From: a virus
Reading direction: 5' to 3' (one strand)
Virus record (IMG/VR): IMGVR_UViG_3300035183_000116
Span: 1 to 37,498 of that record
Length of the DNA stretch: 37,498 nucleotides
The notes beneath the pieces are model-generated. The model worked only from the letters and a program-made list of their open reading frames with translations, was not told the DNA's origin and searched no databases. A program made the position numbers and the translations under genes. This document shows positions 6,226 to 14,279 of the stretch, piece by piece. Within the stretch, counting starts at the first letter, position 1, and each line of letters begins with the position of its first letter.

Positions 6226-6665
6226 CGCCGCCTCTTTCGCGCCGACACGTAGCCCTTACCGCAGAACGATGCGCCGGACTGGCCAGTGTTGAAATGCACA
6301 TGCTGCATGCCGCAATACGTCATCACAAAGACGCCCTGCGATCGCAGGAATGCAATCGCCTCGGTCTTGCGGCTGGTGTTGAAATCGACCGCGCGGCCTA
6401 CCGCGTGCTTGCTCTGGCGGTTCGTTCCGGCAATCCGCGCGCCCGGACGGCAGGTCGAGACGATCTGCACCGCACCGAAGCGTGCCTCCAGACGGCTCAG
6501 CACCGCCCGCGTATCGCTTGTCAGGCATGACCGGCTTGTGGATGCCTTGGCATAGCCCTGCACCGTGCCGTGCTGAGCGTTTACGTTCCACGGCCCTTGG
6601 AAAAAGGCCATGGCTGGAGAGGCCGCGCTCGCCAAAGCGAGCGCAGCCGCAATCAATCGCAGCAT
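6222..6665 (-). CDS. Exported peptidase M15-like protein (D-Ala-D-Ala carboxypeptidase fold)
   Basis: A 147-residue protein. Residues 1-20 are a classic signal peptide ending in PAMA. The domain has a Cys-rich body and the M15 zinc-site pattern: His87 and Asp94 in SKHAVGRAVDF, and His124 in HVHFN. This arrangement is typical of M15/DUF882-type peptidoglycan peptidases that cut peptide cross-links. Export by Sec would put it in the periplasm without the holin. It heads the lysis block and is coupled to the next two genes, giving the phage two different muralytic enzymes (M15 and GH108). Confidence 0.85.
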   Translation of the reverse strand: MLRLIAAALALASAASPAMAFFQGPWNVNAQHGTVQGYAKASTSRSCLTSDTRAVLSRLEARFGAVQIVSTCRPGARIAGTNRQSKHAVGRAVDFNTSRKTEAIAFLRSQGVFVMTYCGMQHVHFNTGQSGASFCGKGYVSARKRRR

Positions 6666-6697
6666 AGTAGACCTGTCAGTTGCGGGAGGATTCTGTC

Positions 6698-7744
6698 TTA
6701 AGCAAATGCCATGTAAAAATATGTAGAACCGCTACTGTTTAATAACGTCGCGCTTTTGATCTGAAAATCTGTGTCGTTAATATCTAAATTAACATTACTT
6801 GTGCTTTCGGCATCTGTGCTATTGAGTTGAAGACTTGCCGTTACTGGATTACTGGGCGAACGAACTGAGTTTACAATAAACCATCCGCCACTTCCGTTGA
6901 CTGTAATCATGATAAATTTCGCTTTGAAACCGAGACTAACTGTCGGTCCTGTAGCGCTTCCGTTGCCGGTGTAACTTCCTATTTTTGAATACCCAGCAAG
7001 GTCACCAAAAACATAGCCCATGCAGTTAGCTGCGGATGATGTGTTATCATACGCAGGATTTGCAGTTCTAAATTGTGTGCTGGAATGTGTTCCTGTCGTA
7101 TATGTGCTTGTATTTGTATAGCCACCACTTATAAATTTCGCTGTTGTTGCTGCCCAAACGTTTCCGTTTGTATTTGTACATTTTTCGAACGATGCTCCCA
7201 AATCTCCATTTATTGAAAAACCAGGGGTCACGCCAAGACCATGATTTACCATTCTCCCTGATACACCATCGCCAGTGTATTTAACAACGTCATGTTGTGC
7301 AGAGCCCTTGCGCCAGCAAAATGCAATATAATTTGCTCCATTAGATGAATGGCTTGTGCCTACTGTAAAGCCATCTGCTCCGAATGCAGTCAAACCGTTC
7401 GTGTCAGTGCTTTGCGCGCTCGTTGTGTTTATCGGCCATTTATTCTGGACTCCGCGCTGACTATCGTACAAAGCCCAGTCCTCGGAGGTTTCAGTGCGTT
7501 TAATAAGTACAGTATCAGGCTGGAAGCCTACGCCAGTAACATTGACGGACGAGCCCGTTCCAGTCCACTGAACGATGTTGAAATATTTGTTTCCAGTGCT
7601 GATCGCAGGAGACCGAAGTCCTCGCACAGCCGCCGCCGCAAATGTCCCCGTAAGCGGCATTGCAATTTCCACATCGCGCATTGACGCAGCGCGGATAATA
7701 GCTGGCTTTTGAGGAAGCCAGATCTTTGGAGGAAGGTCATGCAT
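6698..7744 (-). CDS. Tail fibre or receptor-binding protein, AT-rich
   Basis: A 348-residue protein, rich in Ser, Thr, Asn and Gly. Two copies of a related strand pattern are visible: TGVGFQPDTVLIKRT around residues 70-85 and SLGFKAKFIMITVNG around 265-280. Each is followed by an 'S-x-R...' segment, and DGFTVGTSHSSNGANYIAFCW resembles the repeated domain of DUF7483-type phage fibres. The family name is a recollection. GC is about 38% in the 3' part against about 60% in the lysis genes, suggesting transfer from another source. It likely binds the host receptor. The start overlaps the upstream gene's end by eight bases. Confidence 0.75.
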   Translation of the reverse strand: MHDLPPKIWLPQKPAIIRAASMRDVEIAMPLTGTFAAAAVRGLRSPAISTGNKYFNIVQWTGTGSSVNVTGVGFQPDTVLIKRTETSEDWALYDSQRGVQNKWPINTTSAQSTDTNGLTAFGADGFTVGTSHSSNGANYIAFCWRKGSAQHDVVKYTGDGVSGRMVNHGLGVTPGFSINGDLGASFEKCTNTNGNVWAATTAKFISGGYTNTSTYTTGTHSSTQFRTANPAYDNTSSAANCMGYVFGDLAGYSKIGSYTGNGSATGPTVSLGFKAKFIMITVNGSGGWFIVNSVRSPSNPVTASLQLNSTDAESTSNVNLDINDTDFQIKSATLLNSSGSTYFYMAFA

Positions 7745-8231
7745 GACTGAAAATCACTTCCGCACGCTCCAGTGTGAGAAGCCCAGCAGCAACAAGCCCA
7801 GCCTTCGCCGCTAATGCAGTGGAACCAGCAACGTCTATCTCGCCACGCAGCCGGAAAATATCGATCCAGCGACCAATCTTAGGATTGGTAAGAGCTGCAC
7901 CTATAATCGCCGCGTATTCATCATCCGTCACGCGCGCAAGGAACGTAGCGCCGTCAATCACAGTGATAGGCTGGGCTCGCTCGTAAACGCGATTCACTGT
8001 CACCACATTGCCGTCGAAATACCGCGATACGTTCGCTTCGATATGCGGATAGTCTGGCTGCTTTGACACATCAACTTCCTCTACGCACCGAAAACGCGGT
8101 GCGTGGTCCGGCCTTTCATCGTCAATAGCGGTAAATTCTGTAAGCCCGCCGTCTGGCAATGTCATCCGGTACGGAAGCCCCACGCCGAAAGCAACAATAT
8201 TGCTATTTTCAAGATCAACAATCGCAGCCAT
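7737..8231 (-). CDS. Tail-fibre-associated protein
   Basis: A 164-residue protein starting MAAIVDLENSNIVAFGVGLP just after the stop of the upstream fibre. A longer frame to 8435 would overlap that fibre by 200 bases and shows non-protein-like sequence. The C-terminal half (DDEYAAIIGAALTNPKIGRW, then helices) resembles phage fibre assembly or tail proteins that carry a helical tail. It may be a fibre chaperone or a structural tail component. There is no firm family assignment. Confidence 0.65.
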   Translation of the reverse strand: MAAIVDLENSNIVAFGVGLPYRMTLPDGGLTEFTAIDDERPDHAPRFRCVEEVDVSKQPDYPHIEANVSRYFDGNVVTVNRVYERAQPITVIDGATFLARVTDDEYAAIIGAALTNPKIGRWIDIFRLRGEIDVAGSTALAAKAGLVAAGLLTLERAEVIFSHA

Positions 8232-8232
8232 A

Positions 8233-9621
8233 TCAGTTGCCCGCCGCAAATGATGCTTGCACGATAAAGGTTGATGCCGCAGTCTTGATAATGGTAAATG
8301 TATATGTATCGCGCTTGTTGACTGTACCGGCAGACGGCGCGGCAGCGCCAAGCCATTGCGGAGTAACAGCCGATCCATCAATATGCATTGCGGTCTGGCG
8401 GTAAGCGGTCGTGCCGTTTGTAACGATAACAGCAATAGTAATCGCTTCTCCGACAGCCATCAGACTATCGAGCGAATTTGACCCGTCTCCCCGAACGTTC
8501 AGCGTCCAGTTTGTCGTCGTGTTGCTAGAGAAATACTGGATCGCCTGTGTTAGAACGTCGAAATTCTGTGTAGAAGCTGGCGCGCTCACAGTAATCGTGA
8601 CCTTTTCCAGCGAAGCTTGTAATTTCAAGCCGAGGGCAGATAACGTTTGCCTCGCAGTCCATGTCTGCGCAACATTCAACTTAGCGGTATTAGCGTCATA
8701 GGCTTGGACATCAGTACCGATGACTAGGCCAAGGTTTGTGCGCGCTCCTGCGGCTGTAGATGCCCCTGTACCACCATCAGCAATAGCAACATCTGTTCCG
8801 CCCGGATTGTAATAGTCCGTTCCGGACACGGCAGCTGCAATGACGCCGCTTGTCGCCTTTAACAATCCAGTCGTGGTTGCACGCTTGAGCAGCTTGCCGG
8901 TTGTACCGGCAAACAGTGCAATTTCGTTATCAACTGAACTTGATGGACCTACAACATCGCCAGTGCCGATACCATCCGCTCCACGATCGCCAGAACGTAT
9001 AAACGAGATTCTGAACGTGTCTCCATTTACAAATGTACCGTTTGCAGATCCAGCCGAAAGTGTCAGCTTGCGATAGCCTGTCCCATCCACAACGGGACCA
9101 GAGATCGTGAACTCTGCCCAAATAGAAGAATCTTTTTCATTTTCGATCCTCAAATATCCCTTTTCGTTCGAGGTCGAATTATCCCACTTATCAATAATGC
9201 TGGATACAGTACCTCCGTTAGCATCGAGATTATCGAAATAGCCTTCCGTCGCACTCGCAATCGTCGCGTTATTAAGCCGGAACGTTCCGTTCCCTGGGTC
9301 GCCATCTGTAAGTGTAGTTGAATATACCTGCCGGATACCTGCAACAGGACCAGCGGCTCCCTGTGGACCAGCTGGCAGATTATTCAAGAGATACTGAACA
9401 GAAAGGCGCGTATAAACACCTGTAATCGGATTGTAGACCCAGAGATTGCGCTGTGATGCATCCGCAATATTCGTTTCCAGATCGAGCGCAGACCAATCCG
9501 GCTTAATCGTCCAAACTCCGTTGCTTTTGGAAACGCGAATACCGCCGACACCTTCGACATTCGAAGGGAACGATGCGAGGATGCGGCCCTTGATTGAGCC
9601 GCCAGCAGGAAAAAGCGCCAT
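8233..9621 (-). CDS. Tail fibre protein
   Basis: A 462-residue structural protein. It contains a short collagen-like stretch (PAGPQGAAGP, about residues 84-93) and, around 285-305, IADGGTGASTAAGARTNLGL, a motif repeated in many phage fibres ahead of a trimeric distal domain. The C-terminus is Thr/Ser-rich beta. It probably forms a trimeric fibre attached to the short tail. It overlaps the upstream gene start by one base and is followed by the fibre-associated protein. Confidence 0.85.
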   Translation of the reverse strand: MALFPAGGSIKGRILASFPSNVEGVGGIRVSKSNGVWTIKPDWSALDLETNIADASQRNLWVYNPITGVYTRLSVQYLLNNLPAGPQGAAGPVAGIRQVYSTTLTDGDPGNGTFRLNNATIASATEGYFDNLDANGGTVSSIIDKWDNSTSNEKGYLRIENEKDSSIWAEFTISGPVVDGTGYRKLTLSAGSANGTFVNGDTFRISFIRSGDRGADGIGTGDVVGPSSSVDNEIALFAGTTGKLLKRATTTGLLKATSGVIAAAVSGTDYYNPGGTDVAIADGGTGASTAAGARTNLGLVIGTDVQAYDANTAKLNVAQTWTARQTLSALGLKLQASLEKVTITVSAPASTQNFDVLTQAIQYFSSNTTTNWTLNVRGDGSNSLDSLMAVGEAITIAVIVTNGTTAYRQTAMHIDGSAVTPQWLGAAAPSAGTVNKRDTYTFTIIKTAASTFIVQASFAAGN

Positions 9622-9965
9622 TATCTTACGATCCCGTCAATAACCGGAAGGGTTCCGATGATAATTTGCACTATCTCGCCGTTCTGCTCAATCGTGCATC
9701 CGATTTCATAATTGTCAGCACGTAACGTGCTCATCTGCGATGCAGAGAACGTCCAGCGGAATATGCCGATATCAACATGCGCGACTTCACCATTGGACAG
9801 TGTGCCAGTCAACACCGCTGAATTGGTACGTGGGTCGCGAACGTGAATTGTTATTTCGTTAACCCCGGAAATGTCGATGGCTTCGTCTGTATCGGCATCT
9901 GAAATTTCGTACAGAACGGACCACGTTGCGCGGTTTGATGCTGGTGAAAGAGCGCCAATGAACAT
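9621..9965 (-). CDS. Baseplate- or fibre-associated beta protein
   Basis: A 114-residue protein, nearly all beta. It opens FIGALSPASNRATWSVLYEI and ends TLPVIDGIVR, with the pattern I-D-I-S-G-V-N-E-I-T-I-H-V-R-D in the middle. Such small beta-sandwich proteins often precede fibre genes in alphaproteobacterial phages and may be fibre-joining or baseplate-like subunits. Its ATG is directly upstream of the main fibre gene's end, in the coupled fibre operon. Confidence 0.65.
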   Translation of the reverse strand: MFIGALSPASNRATWSVLYEISDADTDEAIDISGVNEITIHVRDPRTNSAVLTGTLSNGEVAHVDIGIFRWTFSASQMSTLRADNYEIGCTIEQNGEIVQIIIGTLPVIDGIVR

Positions 9966-9976
9966 GTGTGCGCCCT

Positions 9977-10963
9977 CTATAGCTTGATATACCAGGTACC
10001 GAGCATGAACGGCGGCATGTTGTTGTGAGCTGCGCCGCTACCAGTATTGTTGATCGTTAATATATGCGTATGCTCGCCACCGGGGGCGATGCTCCATGCG
10101 TTACCGCTTGAAGGAGCAAGGCGTTGTGCGCCAGTGCCCGATTGAGTATCGGAAAAATTCGTAACTGATCCGGTGTATTGATTCGTGCCGTGTGTATGCA
10201 AGCCACCAGAATTAGCTGTGCCTGTGTGGGTATGTGCTGCGAGCTCAGCTTCGGTAAGAACGTGCATTGCAGCGCCGCCTTGTGCGCCGGGCGTAGTCGC
10301 ATTGCCAACCGCAAATGTAACGCCGTTGAATCCGTTCGCCGCGCTGTTGCCCATATTATCAAGGCCAAACGGGCCTTTGTTGCGCATGTCAAGCAGCGTG
10401 ATCGGCTTGTTTGCGGCAAAATCAGCAGCAGGACTCGACCCGCGCCCGCCAATCACCGGGCAGATCGTGTCGGGATACGTTTGATAAATGAACATATAAA
10501 GAGCTTCTGTGTCCGCATTCGCACGTTCGCTCGCACCTGACACCGCCGATCCGATCGTGCGGCCGTTCATTCGAACGAAGCCGGATAGCGTACCAGTCCT
10601 TGGGATCCAAATCGGAAATCCAGTCTTAAACAGAGCATCCGGATCAACCGGCACTTCTGAACCACCTCCGCCGCCAGACGGGCCGATCACAGGGAGCGTC
10701 AAAAGGTCTGTTAATGTCGTTCCGTCAGCCGTAGTGATCCGCATCCGGTAGAATTGAATAGCTTCGTCTATGTAAATGGCCGGAAACACACCATAGGCAT
10801 CAGCCACGACTGGATGCGGATGAGGCGATCCAAGACTGTAATCGCGATAGGTATTAATCGGTGTAAGCGTTTCGGCTGCATAAAAAAAGGCCCTCGCATT
10901 CGGAAAGGGCCTTCCATCAATGCCGCAACGCTGTTGCAGGCTGATCGGAGCAAGTCCGGCCAT
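9977..10963 (-). CDS. Tail-collar-domain fibre protein
   Basis: A 328-residue fibre. The N-terminus is the attachment domain (DGRPFPNARAFFYAAETLTP, NTYRDYSLG, HPHPVVADAYGVFP), common in short-tailed phages of Proteobacteria. A Gly-rich hinge (GPSGGGGGSE) at about 94-104 leads to a collar-like region with PDLRN-type DMRNKGPFGLDNMG and a His-rich distal end (LTEAELAAHTHTGTAN, GGEHTH, NNMPPFMLGTWYIKL). The last part is the classic phage collar/short fibre tip. A terminator-like hairpin lies inside codons 17-26; see 10887-10913. Confidence 0.88.
   Translation of the reverse strand: MAGLAPISLQQRCGIDGRPFPNARAFFYAAETLTPINTYRDYSLGSPHPHPVVADAYGVFPAIYIDEAIQFYRMRITTADGTTLTDLLTLPVIGPSGGGGGSEVPVDPDALFKTGFPIWIPRTGTLSGFVRMNGRTIGSAVSGASERANADTEALYMFIYQTYPDTICPVIGGRGSSPAADFAANKPITLLDMRNKGPFGLDNMGNSAANGFNGVTFAVGNATTPGAQGGAAMHVLTEAELAAHTHTGTANSGGLHTHGTNQYTGSVTNFSDTQSGTGAQRLAPSSGNAWSIAPGGEHTHILTINNTGSGAAHNNMPPFMLGTWYIKL
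10887..10913 (-). terminator. Terminator-like hairpin within the 5' end of the collar-fibre gene
   Basis: In the transcript direction (minus strand) the stem is AAGGCCCT, an 11-base loop, then AGGGCCTT followed at once by a run of T (plus strand 10882-10888 is seven A). The structure starts about 50 bases after the fibre ATG and codes for GRPFPNARAFFY. It has all marks of an intrinsic terminator yet lies within a coding region. It could be an attenuator, read through when ribosomes follow closely, or a slippery T7 run. Confidence 0.6.
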
Positions 10964-10992
10964 TGGCTAATCCATTGATTTTGGTAAAGAAA

Positions 10993-11017
10993 AAGCCGCC
11001 CTTTGCGGTGGCGGCTT
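10993..11017 (-). terminator. Intrinsic terminator for leftward transcription
   Basis: Minus-strand stem AAGCCGCC (11017-11010), 9-base loop, GGCGGCTT (11000-10993), then T-rich TTTCTTT. It lies between the end of the 678-aa injection protein and the collar fibre, so it would end or limit the head-injection transcript before the fibre genes. Confidence 0.7.
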
Positions 11018-11040
11018 CAGGTATGGTAGTTATTCAAGGT

Positions 11041-11124
11041 ATGACCCGCCTTGAACGGATCGGCCTTCAGACATTCATTGCGATGGTTGCGCTCGCCATC
11101 GCCGCATTTGTGATGGTGAACTGA
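11041..11124 (+). CDS. Very small membrane peptide
   Basis: A 27-residue frame, MTRLERIGLQTF then IAMVALAIAAFVMVN, with one transmembrane helix. Its TGA abuts the ATG of the next membrane ORF. An in-frame ATG at 11023 would add six residues. The ribosome site is weak (CAAGGT too close to ATG). Support is the clean positive-inside topology and the coupling with the next ORF. It may be a toxin-like, holin-like or exclusion peptide. Confidence 0.4.
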   Translation: MTRLERIGLQTFIAMVALAIAAFVMVN

Positions 11125-11448
11125 ATGCAACAGTTTGGCTGGTACGCTTTTCAGATCGCGGTGTTCGGCCTTTCCGCGTGGTTTTTCATCACCGTCCGAC
11201 CGCCAGAACCGGGCGAGCGATATGTGCTTGGCCTATTCCTCATCTGCCTGGGCATCACAGCTATCGCGACCGCGCTAGTTTTTTGGACTGGACGCTTGCT
11301 GGCCTTGATTGGCCGTACCTTGCATCGCGCTGCGTTCCCCCAATCCAACGATACGGATCACGGACGAATTGATGGCCGCAGGATTGCGGCTCGTTGCGAG
11401 CCGGGCGAACTCCCGCCCAGCCGTAGGATCGGTAAGCAATCGCGCTAG
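11125..11448 (+). CDS. Two-helix membrane protein on the strand opposite to the late genes
   Basis: A 107-residue frame on the plus strand inside an otherwise leftward late region. Residues 3-22 (FGWYAFQIAVFGLSAWFFIT) and 32-55 (YVLGLFLICLGITAIATALV) are strong membrane helices, split by a short PPEPGE turn. The C-terminal part, after about residue 50, overlaps the antisense end of the 678-aa injection protein gene by 174 bases and may be low-quality tail. With the peptide just upstream it could be a moron-type unit (superinfection exclusion, or a lysis partner). The function is not known. Confidence 0.55.
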   Translation: MQQFGWYAFQIAVFGLSAWFFITVRPPEPGERYVLGLFLICLGITAIATALVFWTGRLLALIGRTLHRAAFPQSNDTDHGRIDGRRIAARCEPGELPPSRRIGKQSR

Positions 11449-13311
11449 CGCATCCACATTTCCGCCCATACGCCAGCGCTCGATGCCGTCCTTGATCCGC
11501 TGCGGCCACTTGATGCCGAGGCCCAGAATCATTGTCCCAGCTTCGCTTGTGAAGTTGCCGCGCCGCAAATCCTGCAAGACTTCCTGATTGAAAGCAGTCT
11601 GCGACCCGATAGCCTGACGCTGCCCCTGCGCTTCAAGGATCGTCAGAAAGCGATCAAAGCCTTCCCAGATTTTATCGCCATTTGGCAACGCGCGTATTGA
11701 TGCTTCAAGGTTAGCAGCCTGCTGAGGATTCCCACGAAGTGCCGCCGCAAACTTGGCGCCGCCATATGAATTGACGCCGGACGCAAGGTTACGCGTTGCG
11801 TCATTGAATACGGATTCGACGTGAGCGCGAACAAGCTGGCGGGCAGCATACGGATTGCGCTGCGCTACGGCCCCTACCGCTGTTGCGATTTCATCCGCGC
11901 TGTTCGGCAGCGGGTTTCTTGGAAACAGAACATCAATTGCCTTTTGCGTCGTTATATCGCGAGCGGCGATTTTCCCAAGTGGACCATCAAGAAGCGGTTG
12001 CAGGAATTTTTCGCGAGCTTGAGATTGAATATTGAGCGCGGTTTCGTATGGATTGCCAGGACTTCGCCGCGATGCATTCACGGCCGCGTCGCGAACCGCC
12101 GTTGCATCCATTCCGTAACCGGCCGGAATCTGCATGTTCGGATTTTGCGCCATAGGCCCACGAGCCGCCTGCGCAGAAGCATCCAATTGCTTTTTGACCT
12201 CATTCAGGAACCCGACACTATCCTCAGGCAATCCTTGCACGTAACGCGCAAGCTGTGGATTGTTGAGGACAGTATTGCGCGCCTCATCATAACCCGGCAG
12301 CGCTCGGACTTGTGCCATTTCCTGCGGTGTAAGCCTAATATTGGCGGCTGACTGATAGAACGGGTCGGACGCGCGATTGATGACGCCGCGCACATCGTCA
12401 AGTGTTCGTTCCGCCGCCGCGCCAACAGAAGGACCGATTGCATATGGATTTGGCGCTGCCGGAGTAATGGCATCAAAAGCGCGCCCCGCTGCTACCTCAT
12501 TCTGCGCCGCGCGTTCGGCAAAGAATGGCTTAAGCCCTCCCTGCCCTTCAACAACCCGTTGTAGATTGCCCATGCCGGTTGCGCCGTTCGTTACGTGCTG
12601 GAGTGCTTCGGCGCGCGTGATCGGCTGGCCTGCCGCATACGCTTCCTGAAACAGCGCCTCGGCCCGCTGTAGCGCAGACTGATCAATACCGTTCGTGGCC
12701 CGCGCAACAGCGCCGCCGGCCGTTCTGGGAGCGGTAAGAGCAGCCGCACCAATCCCGGTGCCAAGAGCAGCGATGCCACGCGCCCATGGCTCAAGATCTG
12801 TGCCCTTGATGCCGGGCATACCGCCAGCGGCTTCGCTGGCAACGCCTGGCACAACAGCAAACGCCGCAACATTACGAACAGCGCCGCCCGGCCCCATGAG
12901 AGCGCCCGGAACGAACGACGCTACAGTGCGCGCATACTCTCCGGAGCGCGTCTGCGGTTTTGGCAATTCGCCGGTAACGGATTCAATACCGGCCCGCACT
13001 TGATCCGCAGACGGCAATAAGGATGGCTCCATTGCAGGCCCCGGCTTTAGCCCAACTGCCTTTCCAGCAGCGGCAACGCCACGATCAATCCAATCGGAAG
13101 CAAAGCGCGGCAACCCAACAAGCCCGGCAACGCCTTCCACAATACCGCCTGGAATTGAGCGAACGGCATCCATAACTGGGGACGGCTGTTGCGGTTTACG
13201 CGCTGACGATGCGATTTCCTGCACCGTTGCGTTTTGCTGTTCAGGCGACAACGAAAGAAATTCGTTGCCGACCTCAACGCGCCCTATGCCGTCAATCTCG
13301 ATAATGGGCAT
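11275..13311 (-). CDS. Large DNA-injection/ejection protein (P22 gp16/gp20-type position)
   Basis: A 678-residue protein. The N-terminus is short and ordered (MPIIEIDGIGRVEVGNEFL, 'SPEQQNATVQEIA'), typical of phage internal ejection proteins. Around residues 55-190 it has amphipathic Gly/Ala-rich segments that may insert into membranes. The rest is mostly helical with Gln/Ala-rich stretches. It follows two other injection-type proteins in the gp7-gp20-gp16 position of P22-like operons, abutting the gene upstream. Such proteins leave the capsid with the DNA and form a channel through the envelope. No lytic enzyme motif was found. Confidence 0.7.
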   Translation of the reverse strand: MPIIEIDGIGRVEVGNEFLSLSPEQQNATVQEIASSARKPQQPSPVMDAVRSIPGGIVEGVAGLVGLPRFASDWIDRGVAAAGKAVGLKPGPAMEPSLLPSADQVRAGIESVTGELPKPQTRSGEYARTVASFVPGALMGPGGAVRNVAAFAVVPGVASEAAGGMPGIKGTDLEPWARGIAALGTGIGAAALTAPRTAGGAVARATNGIDQSALQRAEALFQEAYAAGQPITRAEALQHVTNGATGMGNLQRVVEGQGGLKPFFAERAAQNEVAAGRAFDAITPAAPNPYAIGPSVGAAAERTLDDVRGVINRASDPFYQSAANIRLTPQEMAQVRALPGYDEARNTVLNNPQLARYVQGLPEDSVGFLNEVKKQLDASAQAARGPMAQNPNMQIPAGYGMDATAVRDAAVNASRRSPGNPYETALNIQSQAREKFLQPLLDGPLGKIAARDITTQKAIDVLFPRNPLPNSADEIATAVGAVAQRNPYAARQLVRAHVESVFNDATRNLASGVNSYGGAKFAAALRGNPQQAANLEASIRALPNGDKIWEGFDRFLTILEAQGQRQAIGSQTAFNQEVLQDLRRGNFTSEAGTMILGLGIKWPQRIKDGIERWRMGGNVDALARLLTDPTAGREFARLATSRNPAAINSSVIRIVGLGERSAMQGTANQGQQASSPKN

Positions 13312-14268
13312 CTATTGCACAATCCGCCAAGGAACGCCCGTACCGGTGCGATTGCCGTTCTGTTGTGCTGGTGATGCGGGGATGGACTGCCTGGGCTCAT
13401 CCTTGAACAGCGGGTTCTTTTCAGCGTATGCCGCAAGTTCAGCATCAAACCCCGCATCAAGCCGCCCTTTGTTGCGCGCCGCATAGTCACGCGCCATTCG
13501 CGCAATTTCAATCTCACGCTGGCGAACCTTGCGCGCAACCCCGATCAATTGCCTGTTTCCTTCCGGCGTATTGGCAAGGTTTGGCACTTGATTGAGCACA
13601 AAATCACGATCTGCATTCGAGAATCCTGCTCCAAGCGAACCGCCCATCGCATCCAGCGCGGCCTTGCTTGCCGTCGCCCGGAATGTCTCCATGGCGGCCG
13701 CAGCCTTCGGATCACCTCCGAATGCAGCCTGCGCTTGACGCAAAGGCAACGCGAACCGCTCGGCCCCTGGACCAGAATAGAAATTCGGATCTTTCATCGC
13801 ATTCTCAAGCACGTCAAGCGACTGCAATGCAGTCTGCGCCCCTTGTCCGCCCTTCTGATAATTAATAAACCGTTCCGCATCGGATTTACCGATGGCTTTC
13901 GAATATTCGTTCTCACCAAGCGAAACAGCATTGTTAATTTTCGTCGCCCCAGCTTGCTTCAGCTTGGTTTTGAAATCGAAAAATGATCCTTGGAAGCCTT
14001 GCTGCTTTGCAAGGTTGTATTCCTTAATTTCGTCTGTTGATTCCGGCGCCGCAAGATTCTTTGACAAGGCCGCGATCTGACCTGCGCCAGCTACGTTACC
14101 CATGCGGGCAAGATTGAGCGCCACGGCATTCAGATCATTACCGCTCGCTCCTTGCCCAAGATTAGCAAGCGCAAGGCGCGTCTGCTCATCCTGTAAATTT
14201 TTCCGATAAATCTGCGGCAATGTTCCAAGCGCAGATAAATCCAGTTCGGGGACTTGAAGTTCTGCCAT
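13312..14268 (-). CDS. Internal virion (DNA-injection) protein
   Basis: A 318-residue helical protein. It begins MAELQVPELDLSALGTLPQI and is rich in Gln, Ala and Asn (ALNLARMGNVAGAGQIAAL at about 47-65). Around 167-200 there is QAQAAFGGDPKAAAAMETFR, and a helix bundle follows. It lies between the gp7-like protein and the large ejection protein, so by position it resembles P22 gp20 or gp16. The domain family is not certain. Its last codon abuts the ATG of the next gene. Confidence 0.65.
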   Translation of the reverse strand: MAELQVPELDLSALGTLPQIYRKNLQDEQTRLALANLGQGASGNDLNAVALNLARMGNVAGAGQIAALSKNLAAPESTDEIKEYNLAKQQGFQGSFFDFKTKLKQAGATKINNAVSLGENEYSKAIGKSDAERFINYQKGGQGAQTALQSLDVLENAMKDPNFYSGPGAERFALPLRQAQAAFGGDPKAAAAMETFRATASKAALDAMGGSLGAGFSNADRDFVLNQVPNLANTPEGNRQLIGVARKVRQREIEIARMARDYAARNKGRLDAGFDAELAAYAEKNPLFKDEPRQSIPASPAQQNGNRTGTGVPWRIVQ

Positions 14269-14279
14269 CTGTCAGCCAC

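Noticed and set aside
6698-10963. Diversity-generating retroelement at the fibre genes
   Set aside because: No reverse transcriptase frame, no template repeat and no pair of long near-identical sequences with A-directed changes was seen.
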